Positions 1 to 8,834 of a DNA stretch of 64,000 nt are shown here, in pieces. Both the position numbers and the translations under genes were made by a program. Where the stretch lies: the NCBI GenBank assembly GCA_031269355.1, contig JAISZG010000016.1, positions 1-64,000 on the forward strand. Direction: 5' to 3'. Within the stretch, counting starts at the first letter, position 1. Each line of letters starts with the position of its first letter. The notes under the pieces were generated by a model. That model was not told where the DNA came from and searched no databases. It worked only from the letters and a program-made list of their open reading frames with translations. This DNA is from Oscillospiraceae bacterium. GTDB taxonomy: Bacteria > Bacillota > Clostridia > Christensenellales > Aristaeellaceae.

Positions 1-305
1 GAATCCAGAAGATTTAACGGAGAGGCGAACGCGTCATCATACGCGACCTGCATCAGTCCTCCCGGATAAAAGCCTTCCGCCGCCAGCGACGCGGCGTATA
101 GAGACGTCCACGCTTCGTCTGCGCCGGAGGGCGGATCAGTTTCGTTTTTTAAAATATTATTAAAATATTCGTAATGCGCGGTTTCCTCCGTTTCAAGGCG
201 AAGGAGCAATTCGAGTGTCGCGGGATCGTTCGCCAATTTCCGCGCGCGCCTATACAGGTTAATTCCCCGCCGCTCAATCTCTATCGCTATTTCGACGCCT
301 GTCAT
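1..305 (-). CDS. Rubrerythrin-like ferritin-fold protein, C-terminus off the window
   Basis: The first 101 residues are visible from an ATG at 303-305; the rest lies beyond the left edge. The start is supported by AAAGAGGTG about 5 bases upstream. The helix beginning MTGVEIAIEIERRG, followed by a helix with LETEETAHYEYF, gives the glutamate and ExxH pattern of the di-iron ferritin-like/rubrerythrin superfamily, whose members reduce peroxide or store iron in the cytoplasm of anaerobes. The rubredoxin-type CxxC domain that would define a true rubrerythrin is not visible because the gene is cut. The fold call is fairly safe; the exact role is not. It is transcribed in the same direction as the aconitase gene, but a terminator-like hairpin lies between them. 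Confidence 0.7.
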   Translation of the reverse strand, partial: MTGVEIAIEIERRGINLYRRARKLANDPATLELLLRLETEETAHYEYFNNILKNETDPPSGADEAWTSLYAASLAAEGFYPGGLMQVAYDDAFASPLNLLD

Positions 306-337
306 ACGCGCACCTCTTTGCATAAACATATTAAAAC

Positions 338-373
338 ATAAAAACATGCCGGTGCGGAGGGGATCGCACCGGC
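338..373 (-). terminator. Intrinsic terminator downstream of the aconitase gene
   Basis: A perfect 9-bp stem (GCCGGTGCG at 348-356, CGCACCGGC at 365-373) with an 8-base loop is followed on the minus strand by ATGTTTTTATG. This fits a Rho-independent terminator for the minus-strand gene ending at 424. A second small hairpin (AACAGC/GCTGTT, 375-392) is stacked beside it. Confidence 0.7.
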
Positions 374-423
374 TAACAGCAGTGACGCTGTTGTTTTGAA
401 ACTTCATCTATACAACGCGCGAA

Positions 424-2691
424 TCACATGTTTCTGTCCGGGTTTTTGAAAAAATTCATCAGGCATCCCGCAAGCAATATACGTCGTTCGCGCGGTGATA
501 ATCCAGCCAATCGCAGCGTTAGCTTTTCCGCTTTTCCGCTGCGCAGCAGTACCCCGTCAAACAATTCCTGATTGCTCTCGACGCCGTTTCGAACGCCGCG
601 CACGAACAGCCTGTCGCCGCTTTGTATATCAAGCGGCTTGCCGTCCGCCAGCGTAAACGGAACGACGCCCCAATTGATACAATTGGATTTATAGCGTTTT
701 GTCGCATACTCTATGCATACGTTCGCCAACCCGCCTAGCACGCGTTGGCACGACGCCGCCTGCTCGCGCGCGGAACCGTCGCCGGGGCGCTTCGCGTATA
801 CGCACGAGCCAAACTGAGTATCCCTAAGAAGCGCGCGAACATCCTCGACACCTGTGGCGGCGCGGAGCGATTCGACCAGCGTATCCGGCGCTCCGCCGTT
901 TGCGCGCTCATTCTCCAGCGCGAGCGCGGCCTTCGCGCGTTCGACATAATCTGGAACGCGGCGCGATAGCGTGAACTGCGCTAGGCGAAGCGGGTTCGAC
1001 CGGTAACTGCTGGTTTCGCCAGATGGAATAAGCTCGTCCGTGGTGGTAACTTCGTCGTTTATAACAGCGGCGAACTCCAATAACATGTGTTCGCCCAGCG
1101 GGGGGATATATGGCCAATCGGCGATATTCGGGCCGTACTCGAGCGGTGTGTCGGGCAGCGGACGCCTGATACCGTTATACACGCGCTTCTCATATGGGGT
1201 GCCGTCCCACATCTCGCTTTTATTCGCCGCTTCCAGCAGCGCGTCGGGAAGTTCGTCTGCGGGAGTCAGCATTCCCTTTGCCCTCGCGGTCGCGGCGACA
1301 GACCGCGCGTCCATCAGCGCGACATATGACAGCTGTCCGTCGCCAGGCTTTGATCCTTCGCGGTTTGGAAAGTTGCGCGTAGTGTGCCGTATGGAGAACG
1401 CCCCGTGCGCGGGCGTATCTCCCGCGCCAAAGCATGGGCCGCAGAAGCAGGGTTTTATCACCGCACCGGCGCGCGCAAGGTTTTCCAGCGCGCCGGATTT
1501 CATCAACTGAAGCTGCAGCGGCAGGCTGGCCGGGTACACGGACAATCCGAACCCGCCGCAGCCTGTATCCGCATCATTTAAAATAGCCGCAGCCGCTTCT
1601 ATGTTTCCCGCGATTCCTCCCGCGCAGCCTGCGATAATGCCCTGATCGACATAGAATCCGCCGTTTGTCAGACGCCTTGTCAGAGACGGCGCGTCATTAC
1701 CGCCAAACAACTCGCTCGCCCGCGATTCGATCTCGCGCAGATGATCGCCCGCATCCAGCAGAAATTCCCGGATTGAAACGGCGTTCGAAGGATGAAACGG
1801 AAGCGCGATCATCGGCTTGATAGAAGATAAATCGACGCGTATCATAGCGTCGTAAATCGCGCCCTCTTCAGGCGCGAGCGGCTTATACGCGTCCGCGCGG
1901 CCATATTGGCGCAGCTTGTCGCGGGTGCGCTCGTCCGTAATCCATATTGAAGATAGACACGCGGTCTCTGTAGTCATCACGTCCAGCGCGACGCGGTCGT
2001 CCATAGACAGACCGGCGACGCCGGGACCGGCGAACTCAAGGATTTTATTCTTCGCCAGCCCTTTCTCATATACTGCGGCGCACAGTGCTATAGCCGCGTC
2101 CATCGCGCCGACCCCCGGATTCAGCGCGCCTTCGAGCCATACGAGGGCGACGGCAGGGCTCGCGAGATCATATGTTCCGCGAACCAACTGCTTTACCAGC
2201 TCTCCGCCGCCTTCGCCTATTCCCATACAGCCGAACGGCCCGAAGCGCGTGTGGCTGTCGGAGCCAAGTATCATTCCGCCAGGCTGCGCTAGCGTTTCGC
2301 GCGCATATTGGTGAATTACCGCGAGATTTGGCGGAACAAACACTCCGCCGTATTTGCGCGCGGCGGATAATCCAAATCTATGGTCGTCCTCGTTTATAGT
2401 TCCGCCTACAGCGCACAAGCTGTTGTGGCAGTTTGTCATTATATACGGAAGCGGAAATTCGGTCAGTCCGCACGCGCGCGCGGTTTGGATGATAGACACA
2501 TATGTGATATCGTGCGATATCAGCGCGTCAAACCGCAGGCTGAGCCTGCCCTCGTCCGAGCTTTCGTTATGCGCGTCAATCGTCAGCCGGGCGAGATTTT
2601 TGCCCGCGCGCGGGTTGGGCGGCTCTGCGGCAAAAGCCGTCGGGCATCCGTTTACCAGCTGTATCTTTTCCGGTCTATATTCAATCATCAT
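424..2691 (-). CDS. Aconitase-family hydratase (single-chain, YbhJ-like)
   Basis: A protein of 755 residues, the size of the YbhJ-like branch of the aconitase superfamily. The three [4Fe-4S] cysteine ligands are in place: Cys356 in GIIAGCAGG, and Cys417 and Cys420 in CFCGPCFGAG, matching the mitochondrial aconitase CGPC signature. The substrate-loop region GSDSHTRFGPFG is at about 143-154. The C-terminal swivel domain includes a GDGSAREQAA segment, equivalent to the usual GSSRE loop, and RYKSNCINWGVVPF. It should isomerise citrate to isocitrate, although YbhJ itself lacks an assigned substrate. The neighbouring citrate synthase makes aconitase the likeliest role. No isocitrate dehydrogenase is in view. 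The start is ATG at 2691 (a second ATG follows directly), with GGAGGT about 11 bases upstream, a rather long spacing. Confidence 0.85.
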   Translation of the reverse strand: MMIEYRPEKIQLVNGCPTAFAAEPPNPRAGKNLARLTIDAHNESSDEGRLSLRFDALISHDITYVSIIQTARACGLTEFPLPYIMTNCHNSLCAVGGTINEDDHRFGLSAARKYGGVFVPPNLAVIHQYARETLAQPGGMILGSDSHTRFGPFGCMGIGEGGGELVKQLVRGTYDLASPAVALVWLEGALNPGVGAMDAAIALCAAVYEKGLAKNKILEFAGPGVAGLSMDDRVALDVMTTETACLSSIWITDERTRDKLRQYGRADAYKPLAPEEGAIYDAMIRVDLSSIKPMIALPFHPSNAVSIREFLLDAGDHLREIESRASELFGGNDAPSLTRRLTNGGFYVDQGIIAGCAGGIAGNIEAAAAILNDADTGCGGFGLSVYPASLPLQLQLMKSGALENLARAGAVIKPCFCGPCFGAGDTPAHGAFSIRHTTRNFPNREGSKPGDGQLSYVALMDARSVAATARAKGMLTPADELPDALLEAANKSEMWDGTPYEKRVYNGIRRPLPDTPLEYGPNIADWPYIPPLGEHMLLEFAAVINDEVTTTDELIPSGETSSYRSNPLRLAQFTLSRRVPDYVERAKAALALENERANGGAPDTLVESLRAATGVEDVRALLRDTQFGSCVYAKRPGDGSAREQAASCQRVLGGLANVCIEYATKRYKSNCINWGVVPFTLADGKPLDIQSGDRLFVRGVRNGVESNQELFDGVLLRSGKAEKLTLRLAGLSPRERRILLAGCLMNFFKNPDRNM

Positions 2692-2739
2692 TCAATCGTG
2701 CGACCTCCGGGAAATAAATAATTTTATGAAATAATTTAA

Positions 2740-2794
2740 GGCGCGTTCGAAAAATCTCCCGCGCACGCAGCCAGAGATATTTTTCGAACACACC
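2740..2794. repeat. 55-bp palindromic mini-element with IS-like ends
   Basis: Between the aconitase and citrate synthase genes, two inverted arms (2740-2758 and 2774-2794) share GTTCGAAAAAT and CTC, separated by 15 bases. The right arm, read inward, differs at one of 21 positions from the left end of the 240-bp MITE at 41509-41529. The element can fold into a strong hairpin and may double as a terminator for the citrate synthase or aconitase transcripts. No clear target-site duplication is visible. Confidence 0.6.
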
Positions 2795-2800
2795 CATTAT

Positions 2801-4132
2801 TTAGGTCATCGCGCGATATGCGGGGCGGATTATGCGTCCGCCTGTAAGCGCTTCTTCGATACGATGCGCGCACCAGCCGGCGATGCGGGCTATCGCGAAC
2901 AGCGGCGTATACAATTCCTCCGGGAAACCCAGCATCTTATATACAAGTCCGGAGTACATATCCACGTTCGCGCAAATGCGCTTGCGGCTGCCGAGCTTTT
3001 CGTACAGCACGCGCAGCCCCTGCCGTTCGATTCGTTCCATCAAATCGAATTCCCCCGTGTATCCGGAATGCTCGCAAACTGCGTGCGCGTAGCGTTTGAG
3101 CAGCACGGCGCGCGGATCCGAAAGGGTATACACCGCGTGCCCCAGCCCGTATATTTTGCCGGATCGATCTCCGGCCTGCTTTTCGAATACGCGCTTGAGA
3201 TATGCGTATACCTCGTCGTCGTCCGTCGGGTCGCTCACATGCGATTGTATATCGCGGTACATCTCCATAACCTTCGCGTTCGCGCCGCCGTGAAGCGGAC
3301 CCTTCAGCGAGTTTATCGCCGACGCGACGCATCCGTAAGTATCGGATCCCGACGAGGATATAACCCTGCACGCAAACGCGCTGTTGTTTCCGCCGCCGTG
3401 TTCGGCGTGCAATATCAGCATTAAATCGAGCAGCAGCGCTTCCTCTCGGGTGAACGAGTTGTCGAGCCTTAGCATATGCAGCAGGTTTTCGGCGACGGAA
3501 AGCCCTTCCTGAGGAAAATGAATTACGAGCGATTCGCCCTCGTAATAGTGCCTGCGCACGGCGAACGCGTTGGCGACTATCACGGGGAATCGTCCTATCA
3601 GCTCGATCGACTGCCTTATCATGTTTTCAACAGTCAAATCCTCCGGATTATGATCGTATGAATACAGCGCGAGCACGCACCGCGCCAGCTTGTTCATTAT
3701 GTTTTGGCTCGGAGCTTTTATTATCATATCCTCCGTAAACCCGTCCGGCAATTTGCGCGCTCCCGAAAGTATCGCGTCGTATTTGCGGAATTCGCTTGAA
3801 TCCGGCAGACGTCCAAAAAGCAGAAGGTAGGCGACCTCCTCATACCCAAACGTACCGGTTCGGCGATGCTTTGATACTATATCCATAACATCTATGCCGC
3901 GATAATGCAGTTCCCCTTCCGCAGGGAGGGGCACGCCGTCCACCATATGATAACCATGCACGGCGCCTATGCGCGTTACTCCGGCGATCACGCCCGTTCC
4001 GTCCGCGTTGCGCAGCCCGCGCTTGATGCTTTCGTGGTCGAATTGCTCGGCGGGGATATCGTAGGTCTGCTGTATATCAGCGCATAAATCGCGGATATTA
4101 GGAATAGATGAGGTTGCGTTGTATGTTTGCAT
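2801..4132 (-). CDS. gltA: Citrate synthase (Si-type)
   Basis: A protein of 443 residues that condenses oxaloacetate and acetyl-CoA to citrate in the cytoplasm. Catalytic histidines are visible: His281 in GPLHGGAN (equivalent to pig His274) and His332 in GLGHAVYTLSDPR, which matches the family signature and carries the CoA/oxaloacetate-binding arginine. His245 lies in LHAEHGGGNN. The N-terminal extension (DLCADIQQTYDIPAE...) is of the type seen in clostridial enzymes. The start ATG is preceded by GGAGG at 9 bases. It precedes the aconitase gene on the same strand, separated by the 55-bp palindrome, so co-transcription is possible but not certain. Together they supply the first steps of an oxidative branch toward glutamate. 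Confidence 0.93.
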   Translation of the reverse strand: MQTYNATSSIPNIRDLCADIQQTYDIPAEQFDHESIKRGLRNADGTGVIAGVTRIGAVHGYHMVDGVPLPAEGELHYRGIDVMDIVSKHRRTGTFGYEEVAYLLLFGRLPDSSEFRKYDAILSGARKLPDGFTEDMIIKAPSQNIMNKLARCVLALYSYDHNPEDLTVENMIRQSIELIGRFPVIVANAFAVRRHYYEGESLVIHFPQEGLSVAENLLHMLRLDNSFTREEALLLDLMLILHAEHGGGNNSAFACRVISSSGSDTYGCVASAINSLKGPLHGGANAKVMEMYRDIQSHVSDPTDDDEVYAYLKRVFEKQAGDRSGKIYGLGHAVYTLSDPRAVLLKRYAHAVCEHSGYTGEFDLMERIERQGLRVLYEKLGSRKRICANVDMYSGLVYKMLGFPEELYTPLFAIARIAGWCAHRIEEALTGGRIIRPAYRAMT

Positions 4133-4167
4133 AATGGTGTCCTCCGCTTTTGCAATCGAATATTTTG

Positions 4168-4196
4168 ATTATATATCATCGCTTCTCCATTTGCAA
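4168..4196 (-). promoter_or_regulatory. Promoter for citrate synthase
   Basis: On the minus strand TTGCAA (4191-4196) and TATAAT (4168-4173) are separated by exactly 17 bases, about 35 bases upstream of the citrate synthase start. A TTTTGCAAT sequence recurs at about 4149 and 4261 in this divergent region and could be part of an operator, but no site is proven. Confidence 0.6.
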
Positions 4197-4306
4197 GCGG
4201 TAGGTTATATCGTACCATATTGCCTTACAGAAATGAATATTCGTAAATTTATGCGAGTACTTTTGCAATTGATTGCGATTCTCCAGCGAATGCCTATGAA
4301 TAAAGC

Positions 4307-4335
4307 TTGCGCGGATCGTGTCGGCGCGGTACAAT
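4307..4335 (+). promoter_or_regulatory. Promoter for the Rrf2-family regulator
   Basis: TTGCGC (4307-4312), a 17-base spacer and TACAAT (4330-4335) lie 27 bases before the ATG at 4363. The same TTGCGC box and 17-base spacer occur in front of the J-protein gene at 5021-5049. Confidence 0.6.
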
Positions 4336-4362
4336 ACCTATGGACTTTGGGAGGTTTATAAT

Positions 4363-4803
4363 ATGAAGATTTCAACAAAAGGCCGTTATGCGCTTCGCAT
4401 GATGATCGACCTGGCGCAGCACGCCCAGTCGACTGAATGGATTCCGCTTAAAGATGTGTCGCTCCGTCAGGATATATCGATAAAATACCTTGAGCAGATC
4501 GTACAGCGGCTGTGCAGCGCCGGGATGCTCAAAAGCTTGCGCGGACCGTCGGGCGGATACCAACTGTCCAAACCCGCCTCGTCGTATACGGCGGGGGAAA
4601 TTTTAAGAACGATCGAGGGCAGCCTGGCGCCTGTGGCATGTTTGGAAGGGGCGGTGAACGTTTGTCCCCGCGCCTCCTACTGTCCGTCCATAGGGTTTTA
4701 CGAAGGGCTGCGCGACGTTATTGATAACTATGTAAACGGAATCACGCTGCAGGAGCTCGCCGATCAGAGCCGCCCTTCCGATACGTACGAATATTTCATA
4801 TAA
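4363..4803 (+). CDS. Rrf2/IscR-family transcriptional regulator, probable Fe-S sensor
   Basis: A protein of 146 residues from ATG 4363, which follows GGGAGG. The in-frame ATG at 4318 would add 15 residues without a ribosome site. The N-terminus MKISTKGRYALRMMIDLA and the winged helix with LRGPSGGYQLSKP are diagnostic of Rrf2 proteins. Three cysteines in VACLEGAVNVCPRASYC (C-x7-C-x5-C) correspond to the cluster-binding loop of IscR-like members, so an iron-sulfur sensor is likely, although a CymR-type role cannot be excluded. It is divergent from citrate synthase and the [4Fe-4S] aconitase-like gene, which suggests that Fe-S status controls citrate metabolism here. That regulation is inference. 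Confidence 0.85.
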   Translation: MKISTKGRYALRMMIDLAQHAQSTEWIPLKDVSLRQDISIKYLEQIVQRLCSAGMLKSLRGPSGGYQLSKPASSYTAGEILRTIEGSLAPVACLEGAVNVCPRASYCPSIGFYEGLRDVIDNYVNGITLQELADQSRPSDTYEYFI

Positions 4804-5128
4804 GCGCAAAGCGAGGCGATGAACTCTTCGCCAGGCGCGTGACTTGCGTTTGGCTTGCCGCGGCCGCGCCGTTTCGCGTTGTTGTTTGCATGTGTTCCAT
4901 GAGGCGCTCGAATGCGGCGCTCGTGTTTTTTGTCGTTTCCGCAACGCCGCAGCAGCTTATGCGGTTCATGTTTTATAACAACTCCTCAATACATAATAAA
5001 AAATTTTTTCGCGCACGCTATTGCGCGGACGTTGGTGCCGGTGTATAATAACAATGGTCAAAGAAAGTCAAAGACAGGGTTTGTAAAGGCAGATGGCAGA
5101 GGGTAGAAATTGAAAGGAAGGGCTTAGC
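4804..5128. other. Intergenic region, 325 bases, no gene seen
   Basis: Both strands lack an ORF with a convincing ribosome site. The last 110 bases hold the promoter of the J-protein gene; the rest shows no clear terminator or RNA. Confidence 0.5.
5021..5049 (+). promoter_or_regulatory. Promoter for the J-protein/clpB region
   Basis: TTGCGC (5021-5026), a 17-base spacer and a perfect TATAAT (5044-5049). No CIRCE or CtsR-like heptad repeat is evident beside it, although clpB-type genes in Bacillota are often controlled by CtsR or HrcA. Confidence 0.7.
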
Positions 5129-6097
5129 TTGCCGATTAAGGATTACTATAAAGTGCTCGGCGTTGAAAAAACGGCGGATGCGACCGCCGTTAAAACAGCG
5201 TATCGCAAGCTTGCCAAGGATCACCATCCCGATAGAAACAATGGCAGCAAAGACGCCGAACAGCGGTTCACTGAGATAAACGAAGCGTACGACGTTTTGG
5301 GAAACGAAGAGAACCGTAAAAAATATGACGCGCTGGTAGAGCAGGAACGAACAGGCCGCTTTCATCCTCAAAGCGGCAGGGCATCGCAGGGATTCGAGGA
5401 CGGCGTGGACTGGGACGAAATTCTAAGCGCCATGTTCGGCTGGGAGGGCGGATCGTACGCCGCAGGCCATTCGCGGAATCGCGGCGGCTTTTCCGGATAT
5501 TCGCCCGAATATTCATTCGAAGGATTCGCGAACGGAGATCCGGACGATCCCTTCTTTGGCGAGGGCGGAGTATATACCCGAGTCGGCGGTCGCGGTTCGC
5601 TGAACGTAGAGAACACCATCCAGGTATCGCTGAAGGAAGCGTTTGCGGGTGCGGAAAAAACCATCCGCATCGCCGGAAGCGAACCGGTGCGCTTTCAAAT
5701 TCCCGCAGGCGCGCAGCCCGGGGAGCGCATACGCCTGGAAGGCATGGGCGGTTCCGACGCGAAAGGTAATCGCGGCGACCGCATATTAAAAATCGAACTG
5801 ACCGCAGAACCGGGGCTGACGCTCGACGGACTGAACGTTACGGTGGAGAGGGAGATATCCCCATGGGACGCGGCGCTGGGCGCGACGCTTACGCTGTCGC
5901 CGCTGAAGGAAGAGCTGTCTGTGCGCGTGCAAGCCGGAGCCAGAAGCGGCATGAAGCTTCGCGTTCGCGGGCAGGGGTATCGGGATAGAAGCGGTCGTCG
6001 CGGCGATTTATTCGTATCCCTAACAATACAGAACCCCAGTCCGCTGCCGGAATATGTGCGCGCCGCATATGATAAGGCGCGGAACGAGAGCAGATAA
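5129..6097 (+). CDS. CbpA-type J-domain co-chaperone (no zinc finger)
   Basis: A protein of 322 residues from a TTG start behind GAAAGGAAGG. Residues 4-70 are a J-domain with the DnaK-stimulating HPD motif (KDHHPDRNNG). A Gly/aromatic-rich linker follows (about 80-155), then two beta-sandwich substrate-binding domains (LNVENTIQVSLKEAFAGAEKTI onward). The CxxCxGxG zinc repeats of DnaJ are absent, which makes it class B, like E. coli CbpA. It should deliver non-native proteins to DnaK. It lies 48 bases upstream of clpB and is probably co-transcribed with it, pairing a J-protein with the disaggregase. A second J-protein, canonical DnaJ, is at 36308. Confidence 0.9.
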   Translation: MPIKDYYKVLGVEKTADATAVKTAYRKLAKDHHPDRNNGSKDAEQRFTEINEAYDVLGNEENRKKYDALVEQERTGRFHPQSGRASQGFEDGVDWDEILSAMFGWEGGSYAAGHSRNRGGFSGYSPEYSFEGFANGDPDDPFFGEGGVYTRVGGRGSLNVENTIQVSLKEAFAGAEKTIRIAGSEPVRFQIPAGAQPGERIRLEGMGGSDAKGNRGDRILKIELTAEPGLTLDGLNVTVEREISPWDAALGATLTLSPLKEELSVRVQAGARSGMKLRVRGQGYRDRSGRRGDLFVSLTIQNPSPLPEYVRAAYDKARNESR

Positions 6098-6145
6098 ATC
6101 GCAATATTATATTAATATTATTATGATAAAAGCAGGTGCGATGTT

Positions 6146-8767
6146 ATGGATCTGAATCAATTTACTCAAAAGGCGCAGCAGGCGATAAACCTTGCGCAAG
6201 AGACCGCGCTTGCACGGCGTCATCAGCAAATGGAAGGCGAACACCTGCACTGGGCGCTCGTTGAACAAGCCGATGGACTGATACCGCGATTGCTTACTAT
6301 GATGGGCGCGGACACGGCGGCTATGCGCGCCTCGCTGGAAACAGCGCTGGGACAGCTCCCCTCCGTGCAGGGCGGCAACACTCAGCTATACGCAAGCCGC
6401 CGATTCAGCGAGCTTCTCATAAACGCGCAGGAAGAAGCGAAGCGCTTTAGGGATGAATATATAGGCGTAGAACATTTATATCTTGCTCTGCTAAACGAGC
6501 GGGGAACGCCATCGGAAAAACTGTTCCGGCAGCAAAATATATCGAGAGATAGATTCCTTACCGCGCTTAGCGGCGTTCGCTCGAACCAGCGCGTCACCAG
6601 CCAAAACCCCGAGACCACCTATGAGGCGCTAAAGAAATATGGCGCGGATTTGGTCGAATTGGCGCGGCAGGGAAAGATGGATCCGATCATTGGGCGCGAC
6701 CAGGAGATCCGCAGGGCGATAAACATATTATGCCGCAAGACTAAAAACAATCCCGTGCTTATCGGTGAACCGGGCGTGGGCAAAACTGCGGTGGTCGAAG
6801 GTTTGGCGCAGCGCATACTAAAAGGCGACGTACCCGACAATCTGTTGGATAAAACTGTGGTATCGCTGGATATGGGCGCGCTTATCGCTGGCGCGAAATA
6901 TCGCGGTGAATTCGAGGAGCGACTGAAGGCGGTGCTGCAGGAAGTAAGCGAATCTGACGGCAAGGTGATTTTATTCATCGACGAGCTGCACAATATTGTC
7001 GGAGCGGGTAAATCGGAGGGCGCGATGGACGCGGGCAACCTTCTCAAGCCTATGCTCGCGCGCGGAGAACTTCACTGCATCGGCGCGACGACGCTGGACG
7101 AATTCCGCAAATATGTGGAGAAGGACGCCGCGCTCGCGCGAAGGTTTCAGCCAGTGCTGGTAGACGAGCCGACGGTGGAGGAAGCGGTATCCATACTTCG
7201 CGGATTGAAGGAAAAGTATGAATTGCATCACAGCGTAAGAATAACGGACTCCGCGCTGATAGCATGCGTCACGCTGTCGCACAGATATATAAGCGACAGG
7301 TTCCTTCCTGATAAGGCGATAGATCTGATGGACGAAGCGGCTGCGATATTGCGCACGGAAATAAACTCGAAACCCGCCGCGCTGGATGAGACGGATCGGC
7401 GGATACTTCAGCTGGAGATCGAGCGCGAGGCGTTGAAGCGGGAGGAGGACAAATCCAGTTTATCAAGGCTCGGCGCGGTGGAGGGCGAGCTGAGCGCGCT
7501 GCGCGAACAATCCGACGCGATGACCGCGCAATGGAAAAACGAAAAGAGCGGCATCGAGCGCACTCGAGAGCTTCGCGCGGAGATCGACCAGGCGCGCCGA
7601 CAGCTGGAGGAAGCCGAGCGCGGGTACGATCTGAATAAAATGGCCGAATTAAAATACGGCAAGCTGCCGCAGCTGGAGGGCGATCTGGAGAAACTCAAGG
7701 CCGCTGCGGATACGAGCGGTCAAACGCTGCTTCGCGAGGTGGTAACCGAGCGTGAGATAGCGCAGATTGTATCGCAATGGACGGGCGTGCCCGTAGCGAA
7801 GCTTGTGGAGAGCGAGCGGGAGAAACTGCTGCAGCTGCCAGATATATTGCACAAACGGGTTATCGGCCAGGATGAGGCGGTTAACGCGGTGGCGGACGCG
7901 ATATTGCGCTCGAGATCGGGGCTTTCCGACCCCAGCCGCCCTATCGGCTCGTTCCTGTTTCTGGGGCCGACGGGCGTTGGCAAAACTGAATTGGCGAAAG
8001 CGCTTGCGGAGGCGATGTTCGACAGCGAGGCGAACATGGTGCGGATCGATATGAGCGAGTATCAGGAGAAGCACACGGTATCGCGGCTGATCGGAGCGCC
8101 GCCGGGATATATAGGGCACGAGGAAGGCGGGCAGCTGACGGAAGCGGTTCGGCGCAAACCTTATTCGATTGTGCTGTTCGACGAGGTGGAGAAGGGACAT
8201 CCGGACATATTTAACCTGCTGCTGCAATTGCTGGACGACGGTCGGCTTACTGACAGCCAAGGGCGGACGGTAAACTTTAAGAATACCGTGGTTATAATGA
8301 CGTCAAATATCGCGAGCCCGCTGCTGCTCGAAGGAGTAAACGAGCGCGGCGAGATACGCGAGAACGTGCGGGAGCAGGTTATGCGCGCGCTGCGCGAGGC
8401 GTTCAAGCCGGAGTTCCTGAACCGCATGGATGATATCGTGTTGTTCAAGCCGCTTACGAAGCCGGAGATCGCGCGGATCGTGGGGCTGATACTAGATAAA
8501 ACCGCCGAGCGGATGAACGCGCAGGGCTATAGGCTGGAGGTGTCCGACGCCGCCCGCGAGCTGATAGCGGAGCGATCCTATACGCCTCAGTACGGAGCGC
8601 GCCCCGTGAAAAGATATGTGCAGCGCGAGGTGGAAACTCAGATTGCGCGGCAGGTTATGGCGGGCACATTGCGCGAGGGCGACACGCTGCTGCTAGGTTC
8701 GGCAAACGGGCAGATGATGTTTGCGACGGAGCGGCCGATTGAACGCTGCGCGTCGGCGGCAAAATAG
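6146..8767 (+). CDS. clpB: Chaperone ClpB, AAA+ disaggregase
   Basis: A full-length protein of 873 residues. The Clp N-domain repeats (about 1-150) are followed by AAA-1 with Walker A GEPGVGKT near residue 206 and Walker [11 protein letters not shown]. The coiled-coil M-domain (about 400-530, rich in Glu, Leu and Arg) separates this from AAA-2, with GPTGVGKT near 607 and IVLFDEVEK. The M-domain and the absence of a ClpP-binding IGF loop mark ClpB rather than ClpA or ClpC. It extracts polypeptides from aggregates together with DnaK in the cytoplasm. AGGTG lies 8 bases upstream of the ATG. The 48-base gap after the J-protein contains only an AT-rich near-palindrome. Confidence 0.97.
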   Translation: MDLNQFTQKAQQAINLAQETALARRHQQMEGEHLHWALVEQADGLIPRLLTMMGADTAAMRASLETALGQLPSVQGGNTQLYASRRFSELLINAQEEAKRFRDEYIGVEHLYLALLNERGTPSEKLFRQQNISRDRFLTALSGVRSNQRVTSQNPETTYEALKKYGADLVELARQGKMDPIIGRDQEIRRAINILCRKTKNNPVLIGEPGVGKTAVVEGLAQRILKGDVPDNLLDKTVVSLDMGALIAGAKYRGEFEERLKAVLQEVSESDGKVILFIDELHNIVGAGKSEGAMDAGNLLKPMLARGELHCIGATTLDEFRKYVEKDAALARRFQPVLVDEPTVEEAVSILRGLKEKYELHHSVRITDSALIACVTLSHRYISDRFLPDKAIDLMDEAAAILRTEINSKPAALDETDRRILQLEIEREALKREEDKSSLSRLGAVEGELSALREQSDAMTAQWKNEKSGIERTRELRAEIDQARRQLEEAERGYDLNKMAELKYGKLPQLEGDLEKLKAAADTSGQTLLREVVTEREIAQIVSQWTGVPVAKLVESEREKLLQLPDILHKRVIGQDEAVNAVADAILRSRSGLSDPSRPIGSFLFLGPTGVGKTELAKALAEAMFDSEANMVRIDMSEYQEKHTVSRLIGAPPGYIGHEEGGQLTEAVRRKPYSIVLFDEVEKGHPDIFNLLLQLLDDGRLTDSQGRTVNFKNTVVIMTSNIASPLLLEGVNERGEIRENVREQVMRALREAFKPEFLNRMDDIVLFKPLTKPEIARIVGLILDKTAERMNAQGYRLEVSDAARELIAERSYTPQYGARPVKRYVQREVETQIARQVMAGTLREGDTLLLGSANGQMMFATERPIERCASAAK

Positions 8768-8793
8768 GTTTATCGCGGGAGTGCACGCTTCCG

Positions 8794-8820
8794 GCGCCGG
8801 GTGCTTTCAGTGCCCGGCGC
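8794..8820 (+). terminator. Hairpin terminator after clpB
   Basis: A perfect 8-bp stem (GCGCCGGG/CCCGGCGC) with an 11-base loop lies between the convergent clpB and response-regulator genes. A T-rich stretch follows only about 35 bases later, so it may act in both directions or need help. Confidence 0.55.
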
Positions 8821-8834
8821 GCTGTGCGACGATA

